Below the pieces are notes generated by a model, which worked only from the letters and a program-made list of their open reading frames with translations, was not told where the DNA came from and made no database searches. A stretch of DNA of 64,000 nucleotides from JALHQU01 sp043745295 (GTDB taxonomy: Bacteria; Planctomycetota; Planctomycetia; Gemmatales; Gemmataceae): assembly GCA_043745295.1 (NCBI GenBank), contig JAYTTN010000714.1:1-64000 (forward strand). The letters are read 5' to 3'. Below, one piece after another: positions 16,680-25,054 of this stretch. Made by a program: the position numbers and the translations under genes. The first letter of the stretch is position 1; every line of letters begins with the position of its first letter.

Positions 16680-16898
16680 TCAGTCGAACCGGTAGTCGGT
16701 CAACGAGCCGGCGTCCGCCTCCTGCTTCGAGGTCATCACGTCCCGGATGAAGCCGTAGGAGAGATCGGGGTTTTCCTCCGCGAGACGGCCGATGCGGGAC
16801 CAGTACTCGATTTGTTTCGGCACCGACCGGCTGAAAAGTGCGGCGTGACGCCGCGCCTCCTCGCACAACTCGTCCGACAATTTGACTGATTGTGACAT
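16680..16898 (-). CDS. ParD-like antitoxin
   Basis: 72 residues from the ATG at 16898. The sequence SVKLSDELCEEARRHAALF, RSVPKQIEYWSRIGRLAEEN and DLSYGFIRDV is characteristic of the ParD-like antitoxin family, with a ribbon-helix-helix N-terminus that binds its own promoter and a C-terminal arm that neutralises the toxin. It is the first gene of a four-gene run (antitoxin, toxin, resolvase, WGR). Autoregulation is expected from the family. Confidence 0.82.
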   Translation of the reverse strand: MSQSVKLSDELCEEARRHAALFSRSVPKQIEYWSRIGRLAEENPDLSYGFIRDVMTSKQEADAGSLTDYRFD

Positions 16899-17463
16899 TC
16901 TACACCTCCATGCGTCGTCAAGTGACAAGAAACACCACACTGACACAGTTCGCCACATCGCGCAACCTAAAGATGCAATATGGATTAGGCAGGTGCGAAA
17001 TGGCGTAAGTCGTCACCAACACCTGTCAAGACACGTCATAGATTCGAACCGGGATCTGTCAGGTGATAGAACATTGGGCTTGATCTGACACCGCTAACCG
17101 ATTGGTGCCTTACGTCCGACTGGGGTGTACCTGCCCGGTCGCCGTGGTAGCGACCCCCGTCGCGTCCTGAAGCCACCGCGTCACGGTGATCGAGACGGGG
17201 TGGAGAATCCGCCATTCCGATTCGAGCAAGAGGCGGTGGACGAAGGGCAGAAGACCGACCACGGCGAGCCCGGATTCCCCTTGTGGATCGCCATCAGCAG
17301 TGCCGGCAGGATCGAACCGGCCAGCGGCAAGAGGGCGTACCGCCAGGACGATCGACGACGGGCGGGGATTCTGGGGCATCGGGCGTGGGGTGCTGGTGAG
17401 ATTCGGCGATATGCTACCGCGAGAAGGTAAATTCCCGGTCAACAGGCGGCCGCGGGGGCGGTC
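16899..17463. other. Gene-poor interval between TA operon and relaxase operon
   Basis: No convincing coding region; open frames here lack ribosome-binding sites and family features. The promoter of the antitoxin operon should lie at 16899-17000, which is AT-richer. A GATTCGAACCGGGATC string at about 17041 looks like half of a tRNA T-arm, but no tRNA fold is completed. Confidence 0.4.
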
Positions 17464-17973
17464 TTATCGCACGAACGCGGGGGCGACCCGTCCCAGCCAG
17501 TCGGCGAGCGCCTGGTGCGACTCGAATTCGGCCACCTCGATGCTGTCGATGGTCGGCCCGGCGCCGTCGGTTGAGGTGACCTCGTCCACTTCCATCTCTC
17601 GTACCCACAGTACGCGGTGCCGCTGGAAGCCGGCCCGGACGAGATCGACCGACCGGTCCGCCAGGGGTTTGTCGAGATTGCTCCCCCGGATCAGCACCAA
17701 GTACACCAGGTCGCCCGAGAACTTGAGCAGCAGCCCCTCGGACGGGTCGAACTTCCAGTTGCCGAGCCAGTTGTAAGGGAACCACACGCTGTTGCCGGTG
17801 CGGAAGCGGAACTCGACCGCGTGCGCCCGGTCGTGGACGCCCCGCAGGTAGCCGAACGCCGGGCACGCCTCCTCGCCCCCGTCCTGTTCCTTGTTCGGGG
17901 GTTGCCCGACCCGGCCCGATAGGTGCGGGTTGGCGCGGACGCGGTCCTGGTGCGGGGTGTGGTTATCTTGCAC
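17464..17973 (-). CDS. Hypothetical protein coupled to relaxase gene
   Basis: 169 residues from a GTG at 17973, with a GAGGGGAC site and an 11-base overlap with the end of the relaxase gene. The protein has a disordered charged start, then AVEFRFRTGNSVWFPYNWLGNWKFDPSEGLLLKFSGDLVYLVLIRG, a strand-rich core of the kind seen in small alpha/beta conjugation accessory proteins, and ends HQALADWLGRVAPAFVR. I do not know the family. The overlap with the relaxase suggests an accessory role in DNA transfer. Confidence 0.7.
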   Translation of the reverse strand: MQDNHTPHQDRVRANPHLSGRVGQPPNKEQDGGEEACPAFGYLRGVHDRAHAVEFRFRTGNSVWFPYNWLGNWKFDPSEGLLLKFSGDLVYLVLIRGSNLDKPLADRSVDLVRAGFQRHRVLWVREMEVDEVTSTDGAGPTIDSIEVAEFESHQALADWLGRVAPAFVR

Positions 17974-20641
17974 GATCGTCCCCTCTTGTCGGCTCGAATT
18001 GCCTTGTTGCCGCATCCGGGGCGAAGTCCGGTACGGCCGGGCCGTGCCGGAACGCCCGGCGGCGTTTCGGTAGTGCCGTCGGCTGCCCGGGCTTGGGCTC
18101 GGCCAGTTCCGTGGCCGAGAGCGATACGTCCGCCCGGCCCGCGGCTTGCAGCAGTTCCGCCTTGTCGTCGGTAAAGATCGTCGCCTGCTCCTTGCCGCGC
18201 GTGATCGCCACATAGGCGGTGCGTTGGTCGGTCGCCTTCATCGACTCGCCGTCGATGGCAATGAAGACCTTGTGAACGGTCGCCCCCTGGCTGGCGTGAC
18301 TGGTCGTCACATACCCGTGCGTCAGGTGGCCGAACCCGCGGTCGATCACCCACCCGTCGTTGACTAGAAGGTCGCCGCGGGCGTTGAACCCTTCCACGGT
18401 GAGGAGCGAACCGTTGCTCAGGCGGTGCTTGCCGTCCTTGGTTGTGCCGCCGGCGGTCAATCGGACTCGGTCGCCGACGGCCAGGCCGAGCAGCTTCGGC
18501 CGGTACACCTCGAACCGGGCGACCTGATCCACCGGAGGCGTGGTTTCAGTCGTGACCAGAATGCGATCCCCCTTGGTGTACCCCTTCGCGTTCTGCTGGA
18601 ATTGGATCAGGTCGCCCGGGTCGTACTGGGTGGCGTCGGCCTTCTGCGGACCGGTCAGGTGGGCCGGCAACCAGGTCGTGAAAATCCTCTCCCGGCCGAG
18701 CCGTCCGTCGGTTTTGAGCGCCGTGCGAATGGCGTCCGTCACCCTGGCAGCCTCGGCATGGGTCGGCGAAACCACGAGGGCCGTTTTCGGCTTGCCGTCG
18801 CGGGTGTGCTCGTTCGAGGCGGCGAGGTACGCCGACGCCAGTTCCTGGTATCGCTCCTTGTCGCCGACCTCTATGACCCATTGCAGCTTGTCGAGTTCGG
18901 CGAACGCTTCGCTGACGCGGCCCTCGCTCAGGGCTTCGGCCGCCTTCTTGTAGTCGCCCTGCTGGCGCAAAATCTCGGTGACCTCGGCCACCGGCAGGCC
19001 CGAGCGTTCTTCGAGGAGCTTCAGTGGCTCGCCGGCCGTGACGCTCTTGTGCTGGCGGCGGTCCCCGACCAGGACGACGCGGGCGTTGACCGCCTCGGCG
19101 ACGGTAAAGACCGCGTGCATGTCCCGCGTGCCGAGCTGGCTCGCCTCATCTACCAGGATCACCCCGCCCCGGGCGGCCTCCTGCATCGTGGTGTCTTTCA
19201 AGAACCGCGCAACCGTGTCGGCCTCGACGAACCCGGCCTCCTCGCGCAGCACCTCCCGGCTAGCCTTGACCGACTGGGCGATGGCCACGACCGGCTTACC
19301 GGCTTCCGCCAGCGCCTCGCCGATCTCCTGCTCCAGGGTCGTTTTGCCGGTCCCGGCTACGCCGCGGATCATCATCACCCGGTCTTTCGACCCCAGGACG
19401 TGCCGGACGGCCGCCTTCTGACCGTCGTTGAACCAGTCGCGGGTGAGCGGGCGTTTGGGATCGCCGAGCGGCCGACACCGGCCCCGGCCCTCGCGGGCGA
19501 AAGTGACGATTTTGGATTCGAGGGCGAGCATTTCGCGGGTCGTCGCCATGTCGCGGCCATCGACGGTGCTCCGGATCAGCGGTTTGCGGGCGAGTTCGTC
19601 GGCGACCCGGTCCACCGTCACCGCCCCGAGGCCGCGCTTCAAGGCTTCGGTCACGAGCTTGCGCTCGGGCACGACGGCGTCCCGAACAAAGCTGTGCTCG
19701 ACGGCGTGGTCCACGGCCGTCCGCTCGCCCGCAGTCGTCCGGTTGGGCTTGGTCTTTCGTTGGTAGACGCCCCTCAACCAGTCGCGCTCGTCGGCCGAGA
19801 GCCGCGACAGCCATTCCTTCCGCAGTTCCGCCGCAGTCAGGTTCTTGCCCTTGTGTTCCCGCGTCTCGGCCCCGAGTTCGGCCTTACGGTCCGGGTCGGT
19901 GATGCCACGCTCCAGGGCGACCTTCTCGATCAGTTCCGTCCGGCGGGAAAACCGCTTCAGGACGTCCGAGGGCACGCCCGCGATCTCGAAGTCGTCCCGC
20001 TTGCGGACCACCCCGTAGCCGAGGTCTTGCAGCCGGTTCGCCAGCCGCACCCGGAAGGCCGCCTGGAAGTACGGGGCGTCTCGCTTGAGTTCGCGGAACT
20101 GGCCCGCCTTCCAACGTTCTTCGTCCTGGTCCCAGGTGCTGTTGAAGGCGAACACGTGGGCGTGGAGCTGCGGGTCGGGCACCCCGCCCACCGGCCGCGA
20201 CGTGGTGTGGACGAACTCGGCCCAGACCATGTTGCCGGTCGGCCGGTCGGTATCCTGGCCTCCTGTCCTGACGCGGGTCTTCATTTCAGTCTCGACCTCG
20301 CGCATGGTTTCCGCAACGGCGTCGCGGAAGGCGTCCAGCATCTTCTTGTCTTCGGTGAGGCCGTAGAGCAGCGACACGGACTTGGGCACCGAGAAGGTGA
20401 AGTCGTACCCGACCGTCCGCTCGCCTCGCGTACGAACCGTCAAGGGCTGTGCGGTTACGGGGTTGATGTTGTCGCAGAGTTGCTCGAAGGCCTGCTTGCC
20501 GACCGTGCCCTCAAGGCCGAGCCGGGCCGCACCCTTACCGCCCCAACGCCCGATCAGTTCCTGGCCGTCGAGGTAATAGTCGGCCGAAGCGTAGTAACGC
20601 TTGGCACCGTCTGCACTGTTCTGTTGGGTCACACGAATCAT
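17963..20641 (-). CDS. MOBF-family conjugative relaxase-helicase (TraA/TrwC type)
   Basis: 892 residues from the ATG at 20641, where family members start (MIRVTQQNSADGAKRYY); an ATG at 20656 is possible. The relaxase domain has two tyrosine pairs (Y16/Y17, Y22/Y23) that nick oriT, and metal-binding histidines H145 (EFVHTTSR) and H160/H162 (DPQLHAHVFAFN). The C-terminal half is a RecD-like SF1 helicase: Walker A GVAGTGKTT (about 430), VLVDEASQL, VGDRRQHKSV and the late motif TSHASQGATV. It nicks and unwinds the transferred strand. Located upstream of a companion gene with overlap. Complete in this window. A decayed relative lies at 57008-57290. No ribosome-binding site is obvious. Confidence 0.92.
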   Translation of the reverse strand: MIRVTQQNSADGAKRYYASADYYLDGQELIGRWGGKGAARLGLEGTVGKQAFEQLCDNINPVTAQPLTVRTRGERTVGYDFTFSVPKSVSLLYGLTEDKKMLDAFRDAVAETMREVETEMKTRVRTGGQDTDRPTGNMVWAEFVHTTSRPVGGVPDPQLHAHVFAFNSTWDQDEERWKAGQFRELKRDAPYFQAAFRVRLANRLQDLGYGVVRKRDDFEIAGVPSDVLKRFSRRTELIEKVALERGITDPDRKAELGAETREHKGKNLTAAELRKEWLSRLSADERDWLRGVYQRKTKPNRTTAGERTAVDHAVEHSFVRDAVVPERKLVTEALKRGLGAVTVDRVADELARKPLIRSTVDGRDMATTREMLALESKIVTFAREGRGRCRPLGDPKRPLTRDWFNDGQKAAVRHVLGSKDRVMMIRGVAGTGKTTLEQEIGEALAEAGKPVVAIAQSVKASREVLREEAGFVEADTVARFLKDTTMQEAARGGVILVDEASQLGTRDMHAVFTVAEAVNARVVLVGDRRQHKSVTAGEPLKLLEERSGLPVAEVTEILRQQGDYKKAAEALSEGRVSEAFAELDKLQWVIEVGDKERYQELASAYLAASNEHTRDGKPKTALVVSPTHAEAARVTDAIRTALKTDGRLGRERIFTTWLPAHLTGPQKADATQYDPGDLIQFQQNAKGYTKGDRILVTTETTPPVDQVARFEVYRPKLLGLAVGDRVRLTAGGTTKDGKHRLSNGSLLTVEGFNARGDLLVNDGWVIDRGFGHLTHGYVTTSHASQGATVHKVFIAIDGESMKATDQRTAYVAITRGKEQATIFTDDKAELLQAAGRADVSLSATELAEPKPGQPTALPKRRRAFRHGPAVPDFAPDAATRQFEPTRGDDRAR

Positions 20642-20656
20642 GCATAATTTTACCAT

Positions 20657-20956
20657 ATCACGTATTCGTTAACGCTTCCTTAACGCCTCTCTGCTCTCCG
20701 GCTCTCAGAGCCGATCTTAAAGCTTCCCGAAACACCGATGTGCATTCAACGTCACCGCGGTTCGACCGCAGTGCCGGGTACGCTTCTTGGTTTTTTGGAT
20801 TTATCCCAGCCGCGCCCTCGATTGGAACGCGAGACACTTGGGGAGCCGGTCCGCGACGTGTATTGCGGCCATTGATACGGCCGGTCGGCCGCCGTTAACT
20901 CTTCCTTAAACGCGCGGTGCGAGAATCGTTGCAGGTAAAACGATTCATGAGCGACC
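20657..20956. other. Intergenic region upstream of relaxase, candidate oriT
   Basis: Three hundred bases between the divergent relaxase and repeat-protein genes. There is a perfect inverted repeat CGGCTCT-C-AGAGCCG at 20699-20713 and two near-identical direct repeats, GTTAACGCTTCCTTAACGC at 20668-20686 and GTTAACTCTTCCTTAAACGC at 20894-20913. Location next to the relaxase gene and the repeats suggest oriT or a binding region; no known nic sequence was recognised. Confidence 0.4.
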
Positions 20957-22888
20957 GTGTCCGACCCGTCAGAACCCGCAACCCCTTCCGTTCCCCCGTC
21001 CCTCGACCCGGACCTCCTGCGGCGGGCCGCCGACTTCTTGGCTGATGTTCGTCGAATCCAACGCGAGGGCGGGAGGAAGTTGACGGGCCGGTCCCACCTG
21101 CCCGACGAGACCCTCGGGGCGTGCTTCGACGCCTGGGACGGCAGCCGGCTGCTCGCCGAACTTCGCTCACCGCGGGAAGCGGTCGTACCCCACGACGTCC
21201 AGGGCACGCTGTTCGAGCGGTTCGAGGAGTTGTGCCGCAGGCGGCGGATCGCAGTTCCCGGCGACCTCCGACCGGCCGTCTACCGGCTACTCGCTTTGGA
21301 ACTCGCCGTGAACGTCGAACTCCTGGGGGCGACGCCCGAATCCCTGGCCTCGGCCACGCTGTACGCCGGGGTTCTGGACGACCTCCGCGATCGGTTCCCC
21401 GACTTCGCGGACACCCCCGGTATTCTCCGCGAGGCCGCACAAGGGTATCCCTCGGACCCGTCCGGCTTCCTCGCGGACACCCGCGAGAAGATTACGAGGT
21501 TGGAGGCCGACGACCGATTCGCCCAGTTCCGCGACACGCCCGGCCTCTTCCGGCAGGCCGCGATATCGTACCCGAGTGACCCGGAACGCTATCTCACCCG
21601 ACTCAGCCAGACCGTGGCCAGACTGGAAGGCGACGACCGGTTTGCCGGCTTCCGCGACTCGCCGGGCGTTTTCCGGCGGGCCGTCCTCGGCAACCCCGGC
21701 GATCCGGAGGCGTTCTTGATCCGCGTTCAAGACACGGTTGCCAGACTGGAAGGCGACGACCGGTTTAGCGAGTTCCGCGACTCGCCGTCCCTGCTCCTGG
21801 AGACGGCGCTCCACTACCCGACCGACCCCGAGGGGCATCTCGAACGCCTCCGCGAAACCTTTGCGCGTCTGGAGGCCGACGAGCGATTCGCCGCGCTCCG
21901 CGACACCCCCTACGTGTTACGACGAGCGGCCACCCATCACTCGGCAGCCCCCGAGGCATTTCTCACCGGGCTACTGGAAACGACCGCGCGGTTGGAGGCG
22001 GACGAGCGGTTCGCGGACTTCCGGGACACCCCGGGGGTTTTTCGTCACGCCGCCCTCCGTCACGCCAAGGACCCCGAAGCGTTTCTCGTCCGCGTCCGCG
22101 AGGCCGTAGCCCGCCTCGCGTCGTCCGACGAGTTCGCGGACTTCCGGGACACCCCCGGGCTATTCCGACACGCGGCGGTCAGTTACACGGACGCCCCGGA
22201 GGCCTTCCTGCGAAGGGTTCGGGCCGCGGCCGAGCAGCTCGCCGCGGCCGACCGATTTGCCGAATTCCGGGACACCCCCGGTATCTTCCGACAGGCCGCC
22301 GCCCACTCTTTGGGCGACCCCGAGGCGTTTCTCGTTCGTGCCCACAACGCCTTCTCCCGACTCGCGGCGGACGACCGGTTCGCCCCGCTCCGCGACACCC
22401 CCGGCGTCTTTCGGCGGGCGGTCCTCGGCAGTCCCGGCGATCCCGAGGGTTTCCTGGTCCGTGCATCGGAGACCCAGGCCCGGTTGGAGGCGGACGAGCG
22501 GTTCGCGGACTTCCGGGAGTCTCCGGGCATTTTCCGTCAGGCCGCCTTCCACCACCCGACCGACCCGGCCGGATACCTCGAAAAAGTCCGCGCGACGACG
22601 GCCCGGCTCGCGCGAGACGAGCGGTACGCCGGGTTCCGCGATACGCCCTGGGTGTACCGGCAAGCGGCCGTTCACTATTCGGGCGACCCCGACGGGTTCC
22701 TGAGCCGTACGGCGGACATCGTGGCCCGGTTGGAGGCGGACGAGTCTCTGGCGGTGTTCCGGGACACCCCCGGCATCTTCCGGCAGGCGGCCGTTCGCAG
22801 CCCGGCAGACCCCGAGAGCTTCCTGGCGAAGGAGCTTGCGAGGCGGCGGTCCGGAGGGACGGGTGGGCAATCACGCTCGGACGGCTGA
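20957..22888 (+). CDS. Protein with twelve 41-residue helical repeats, unknown family
   Basis: 643 residues from a GTG at 20957. An N-terminal domain of about 144 residues (helical, with FLADVRRIQREGGRKLTGRS and LFERFEELCRRRR) is followed by eleven full and one shortened repeat of exactly 41 residues (145-635). Consensus: D-R-F-A-x-F-R-D-T-P-G-I-F-R-Q-A-A, four or five variable residues, D-P-E-A-F-L-x-R-V, six variable, A-R-L-E-A-D. Each unit predicts two helices, so the whole would be an alpha-solenoid. The length is constant and the loop between helices varies most. I do not recognise it as HEAT, TPR, TALE or mTERF. It stands divergent from the relaxase and ends at a stem-loop. A ligand- or nucleic-acid-binding solenoid is inference only. 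Confidence 0.8.
   Translation: MSDPSEPATPSVPPSLDPDLLRRAADFLADVRRIQREGGRKLTGRSHLPDETLGACFDAWDGSRLLAELRSPREAVVPHDVQGTLFERFEELCRRRRIAVPGDLRPAVYRLLALELAVNVELLGATPESLASATLYAGVLDDLRDRFPDFADTPGILREAAQGYPSDPSGFLADTREKITRLEADDRFAQFRDTPGLFRQAAISYPSDPERYLTRLSQTVARLEGDDRFAGFRDSPGVFRRAVLGNPGDPEAFLIRVQDTVARLEGDDRFSEFRDSPSLLLETALHYPTDPEGHLERLRETFARLEADERFAALRDTPYVLRRAATHHSAAPEAFLTGLLETTARLEADERFADFRDTPGVFRHAALRHAKDPEAFLVRVREAVARLASSDEFADFRDTPGLFRHAAVSYTDAPEAFLRRVRAAAEQLAAADRFAEFRDTPGIFRQAAAHSLGDPEAFLVRAHNAFSRLAADDRFAPLRDTPGVFRRAVLGSPGDPEGFLVRASETQARLEADERFADFRESPGIFRQAAFHHPTDPAGYLEKVRATTARLARDERYAGFRDTPWVYRQAAVHYSGDPDGFLSRTADIVARLEADESLAVFRDTPGIFRQAAVRSPADPESFLAKELARRRSGGTGGQSRSDG
21389..22861 (+). repeat. 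Tandem 123-bp coding repeats
   Basis: Twelve units at a spacing of exactly 123 bases encode the 41-residue repeats. Units 2 and 8 (FRRAVLGxPGDPE) are the most alike, which suggests duplications of blocks of repeats. Third-codon changes are frequent between units, so the array is old or diversified. Confidence 0.8.
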
Positions 22889-22910
22889 GCCGGTCTTCTA
22901 CGGACCGGCT
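22888..22910 (+). terminator. Stem-loop after repeat-protein gene
   Basis: Perfect 8-bp stem AGCCGGTC / GACCGGCT with a 7-base loop, beginning in the last base of the stop codon. No T-run. It probably ends the repeat-protein transcript. Confidence 0.5.
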
Positions 22911-23202
22911 GCTTGACCGCGATGTTTCAAAGCAGTTTGGCACCCCTCGTGTCCTGGTGCCCCGACGCGACGCGGGAAGACGAATCCCTCCGAAGACCGC
23001 CCGCCTAACTGACCCACAGCCAGACACCATTCGAGTCTTCCCGATGCGGCATTTTGGTGCGACACCAGCGGCGACGAACTCGCCGAGACCTCGCCGCCGG
23101 ATCGAAGTTCCATGCCGGTCGTGTCCGGTTTTCTTCCCTCGTACCTCCCGCCTGCGAACGCGGCCTTCTGACGGGCACGCCTAAAGCCGCCGCCGGGCCG
23201 CT

Positions 23203-23251
23203 CAAGTGGAAAATCGGTTCCCCCTGAAGGTCGCCCCCAATTTTCCACTTG
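23203..23251. repeat. Long perfect inverted repeat, 12-bp arms
   Basis: CAAGTGGAAAAT at 23203-23214 and ATTTTCCACTTG at 23240-23251, separated by 25 bases; flanking GC-rich bases extend weak pairing. It is 100 bases before the start of a cluster of plasmid genes in an otherwise empty 440-base gap (22911-23351). It could be an oriT arm, an operator or a transcription terminator. Confidence 0.5.
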
Positions 23252-23351
23252 CCCGGTGCGCTGACGCCCCGGACTCCCACGGCTTTGGTTCGGGTGCCAT
23301 CAGGCCGCGATGGTCGCGGCCGGAGAACCACGAAGGGAAAGGACCAAGACC

Positions 23352-23561
23352 ATGACAACCAGCACGAAACCCGAATCTACCAGCAAGACCCCCAGCCACG
23401 TCGCCTACCAGGTCCGCGACCGCGACGGCGGCAAAGGGTACTGGACCCGCATCGGCTCCGTCTGGCCGCACGCCGACGGCAACGGCTTCAACGTCCAGAT
23501 CGAAGTCGTCCCGCTCGACGGCCGGATCACGCTCCGCGTCGCCACCGAGAAGAAGGACTAA
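23352..23561 (+). CDS. Conserved plasmid hypothetical protein
   Basis: 69 residues. The core HVAYQVRDRDGGKGYWTRIG-SVWPHADGNGFN-VQIEVVPLDGRI is of a type found widely on plasmids and ICEs of Proteobacteria and others, always beside antirestriction-type or methylase genes, without known function. A GGAAAGGACC site precedes the start. First gene of a series with similar short spacers and AAAGGA sites. Confidence 0.72.
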   Translation: MTTSTKPESTSKTPSHVAYQVRDRDGGKGYWTRIGSVWPHADGNGFNVQIEVVPLDGRITLRVATEKKD

Positions 23562-23624
23562 CCCGGACCGGGCGGGGCTGCGGCCCCGCCCGCCCTCGCA
23601 ATCTCAACCGAAAGGAACCACCGT

Positions 23625-23795
23625 ATGTACGACGACACCGACCGCTTTACCCTCCACTCCCGTCTCCTTGACCTGACGGACCAGCTTTCCAGCGGCATCG
23701 ATCCCGACTTCGATGTCGCCCAGGACGACCTGGAGCGAGAGTTCGCCGAACTCCGCCTCCATCTCGGCCGGATCGAGCAGGGAGGCCGCTCATGA
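23625..23795 (+). CDS. Very small helical protein
   Basis: 56 residues, ATG at 23625 with AAAGGAA upstream, ending in a TGA that overlaps the next start (ATGA). Acidic and helical (DDLEREFAELRLHLGRIEQGG). The overlap and clear ribosome-binding site support that it is real. It could be a small cofactor of the downstream zinc-ribbon protein. Unknown family. Confidence 0.6.
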   Translation: MYDDTDRFTLHSRLLDLTDQLSSGIDPDFDVAQDDLEREFAELRLHLGRIEQGGRS

Positions 23796-24256
23796 CCAAC
23801 ACGAACTGCCTCGAAGGCGTCCGCTGCCCGTCCTGCGACCAAGACGAACGGTTCATCATCTCCGCCCGGGTCGATTGCGAGGTCACCGACGACGGCACCT
23901 CGGCTTACGACAACAGCCATTACGAATGGGACGGCGAGAGTGCGTGTCATTGCCCCGAGTGCGGCCGGTACGGAAAGCTGCACGAGTTTCGTAAGCTCCC
24001 GCCGGACCCGGAAGGCATGAACGACACCCGGGCCGAGTGGGCCGGCTATGCCCTCACAGCCTTGATGTCGCAGACCGGCACCGACACGGATTCGGCCGTC
24101 ACCGATCTGCTCTGTAACCTGATGCACCTGGCCGACCGCGAGACCACGAACTTTTCGGCCGACCTGGAACGTGCCCGCACGCACTACGAGGCCGAGACCG
24201 GTGCGAACCCGGACGACACCATCAATCTCACCCCAACGAAAGGACTCACCGTATGA
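23792..24256 (+). CDS. Zinc-ribbon plasmid protein
   Basis: 154 residues. RCPSCDQDERF and CHCPECGRYGKL give two CxxC pairs about 40 residues apart, a zinc ribbon. The C-terminal half is helical and acidic. It overlaps its neighbours on both sides by ATGA, which shows an operon. Such proteins accompany DNA methylase genes on plasmids; their role is unknown. Confidence 0.7.
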   Translation: MTNTNCLEGVRCPSCDQDERFIISARVDCEVTDDGTSAYDNSHYEWDGESACHCPECGRYGKLHEFRKLPPDPEGMNDTRAEWAGYALTALMSQTGTDTDSAVTDLLCNLMHLADRETTNFSADLERARTHYEAETGANPDDTINLTPTKGLTV

Positions 24257-25026
24257 TTTCACGCTCATCGACCACCCGCACTGTAAACCCGTTCTTCGCA
24301 GCCCGAGCGAGCCGTATTTCCGCAGACGTGCCGACGGCGAAGTACGACACGGTGCCGCAATACGCCCGCTTGCCGCAGGCACCCCGTAACGGTAGCCCCG
24401 TTCCGCACCTGACCAGCCTCTACCACTTCCACCGCGCCGGCGAGTACGGCGACCGGGCCTACCCCGGCAACTGCGGCGGCAACCTCATCAAGGATCTGCT
24501 GACCTATTTCGAGCCGGGTCTGGTCTTCGACCCGATGAGCGGGTCGGGCACCTGCGCGGACGTGTGCGAAGAGATGGGCGTCCCGTGCGTGTCCTTCGAC
24601 ATCCACACCGGGTTCGACGCCTGCGACGCGGCCGAATTCCCCGGCCCCGAGACGTTCGACTTCATCTGGGCGCACCCGGCTTACTGGCGAATGAAGCTGT
24701 ACGCCGACGACCCCCGCGACCTGTCCCGGTCCCCCACGCTCGACCACTTCCTGCGCCGGTACGGGCAGTTCCTCCGCAACTGTGCGTCGGCCCTCAAGCC
24801 CGACGGCAAGCTGGCCGTCCTGATGGGCGACTACAACGACCGCGACGAGGGATTCGTACCGCTCACCTTCCACACCAAGCGGCTGGCGTTTGCCGCCGGG
24901 CTGCGTCAGCACTGCACGGACATCATCCGCTTTTCCCACGGGGCGAGCAGCGGCAAGAAGGTCTACCGCAGCCGCTTCATCCCCGGCCTGCACGACACCT
25001 GCATGGTCTTCACCAAAGGCCGTTAA
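24253..25026 (+). CDS. Small DNA methylase with HPAYW motif
   Basis: 257 residues. SAM-binding motif I is FDPMSGSGT (92-100), and motif IV, normally DPPY or HPPYW, reads HPAYW (141-145). The layout, with motif I before motif IV, is the DNA N4-cytosine/N6-adenine methylase group. Plasmid homologues that I know carry HPPYW. The Pro-to-Ala change in the catalytic tetrad might lower activity or alter specificity. ALKPDGKLAVLMGDY supports the Rossmann-like core. Translationally coupled to the zinc-ribbon gene. It could protect the plasmid from host restriction; it has no adjacent nuclease. Confidence 0.82.
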   Translation: MISRSSTTRTVNPFFAARASRISADVPTAKYDTVPQYARLPQAPRNGSPVPHLTSLYHFHRAGEYGDRAYPGNCGGNLIKDLLTYFEPGLVFDPMSGSGTCADVCEEMGVPCVSFDIHTGFDACDAAEFPGPETFDFIWAHPAYWRMKLYADDPRDLSRSPTLDHFLRRYGQFLRNCASALKPDGKLAVLMGDYNDRDEGFVPLTFHTKRLAFAAGLRQHCTDIIRFSHGASSGKKVYRSRFIPGLHDTCMVFTKGR

Positions 25027-25054
25027 TCACACCTCCAGAGAAAGGACTCTCGCC

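Noticed and set aside
17030..17110. tRNA-like T-arm half (GATTCGAACCGGGATC)
   Set aside because: The other half of the stem does not pair, and no anticodon or acceptor stem of proper length is found.
17110..17442. Opposed open frames in the gap before the relaxase operon
   Set aside because: No start signals or family features; composition is that of non-coding GC-rich DNA.
18425..20647. Plus-strand 740-codon frame opposite the relaxase
   Set aside because: Antisense shadow of the MOBF relaxase gene, which carries all expected motifs.
21389..22861. CRISPR-like array
   Set aside because: The 123-base period is protein-coding with codon-position-dependent variation; there are no short identical repeats with unique spacers and no cas genes.
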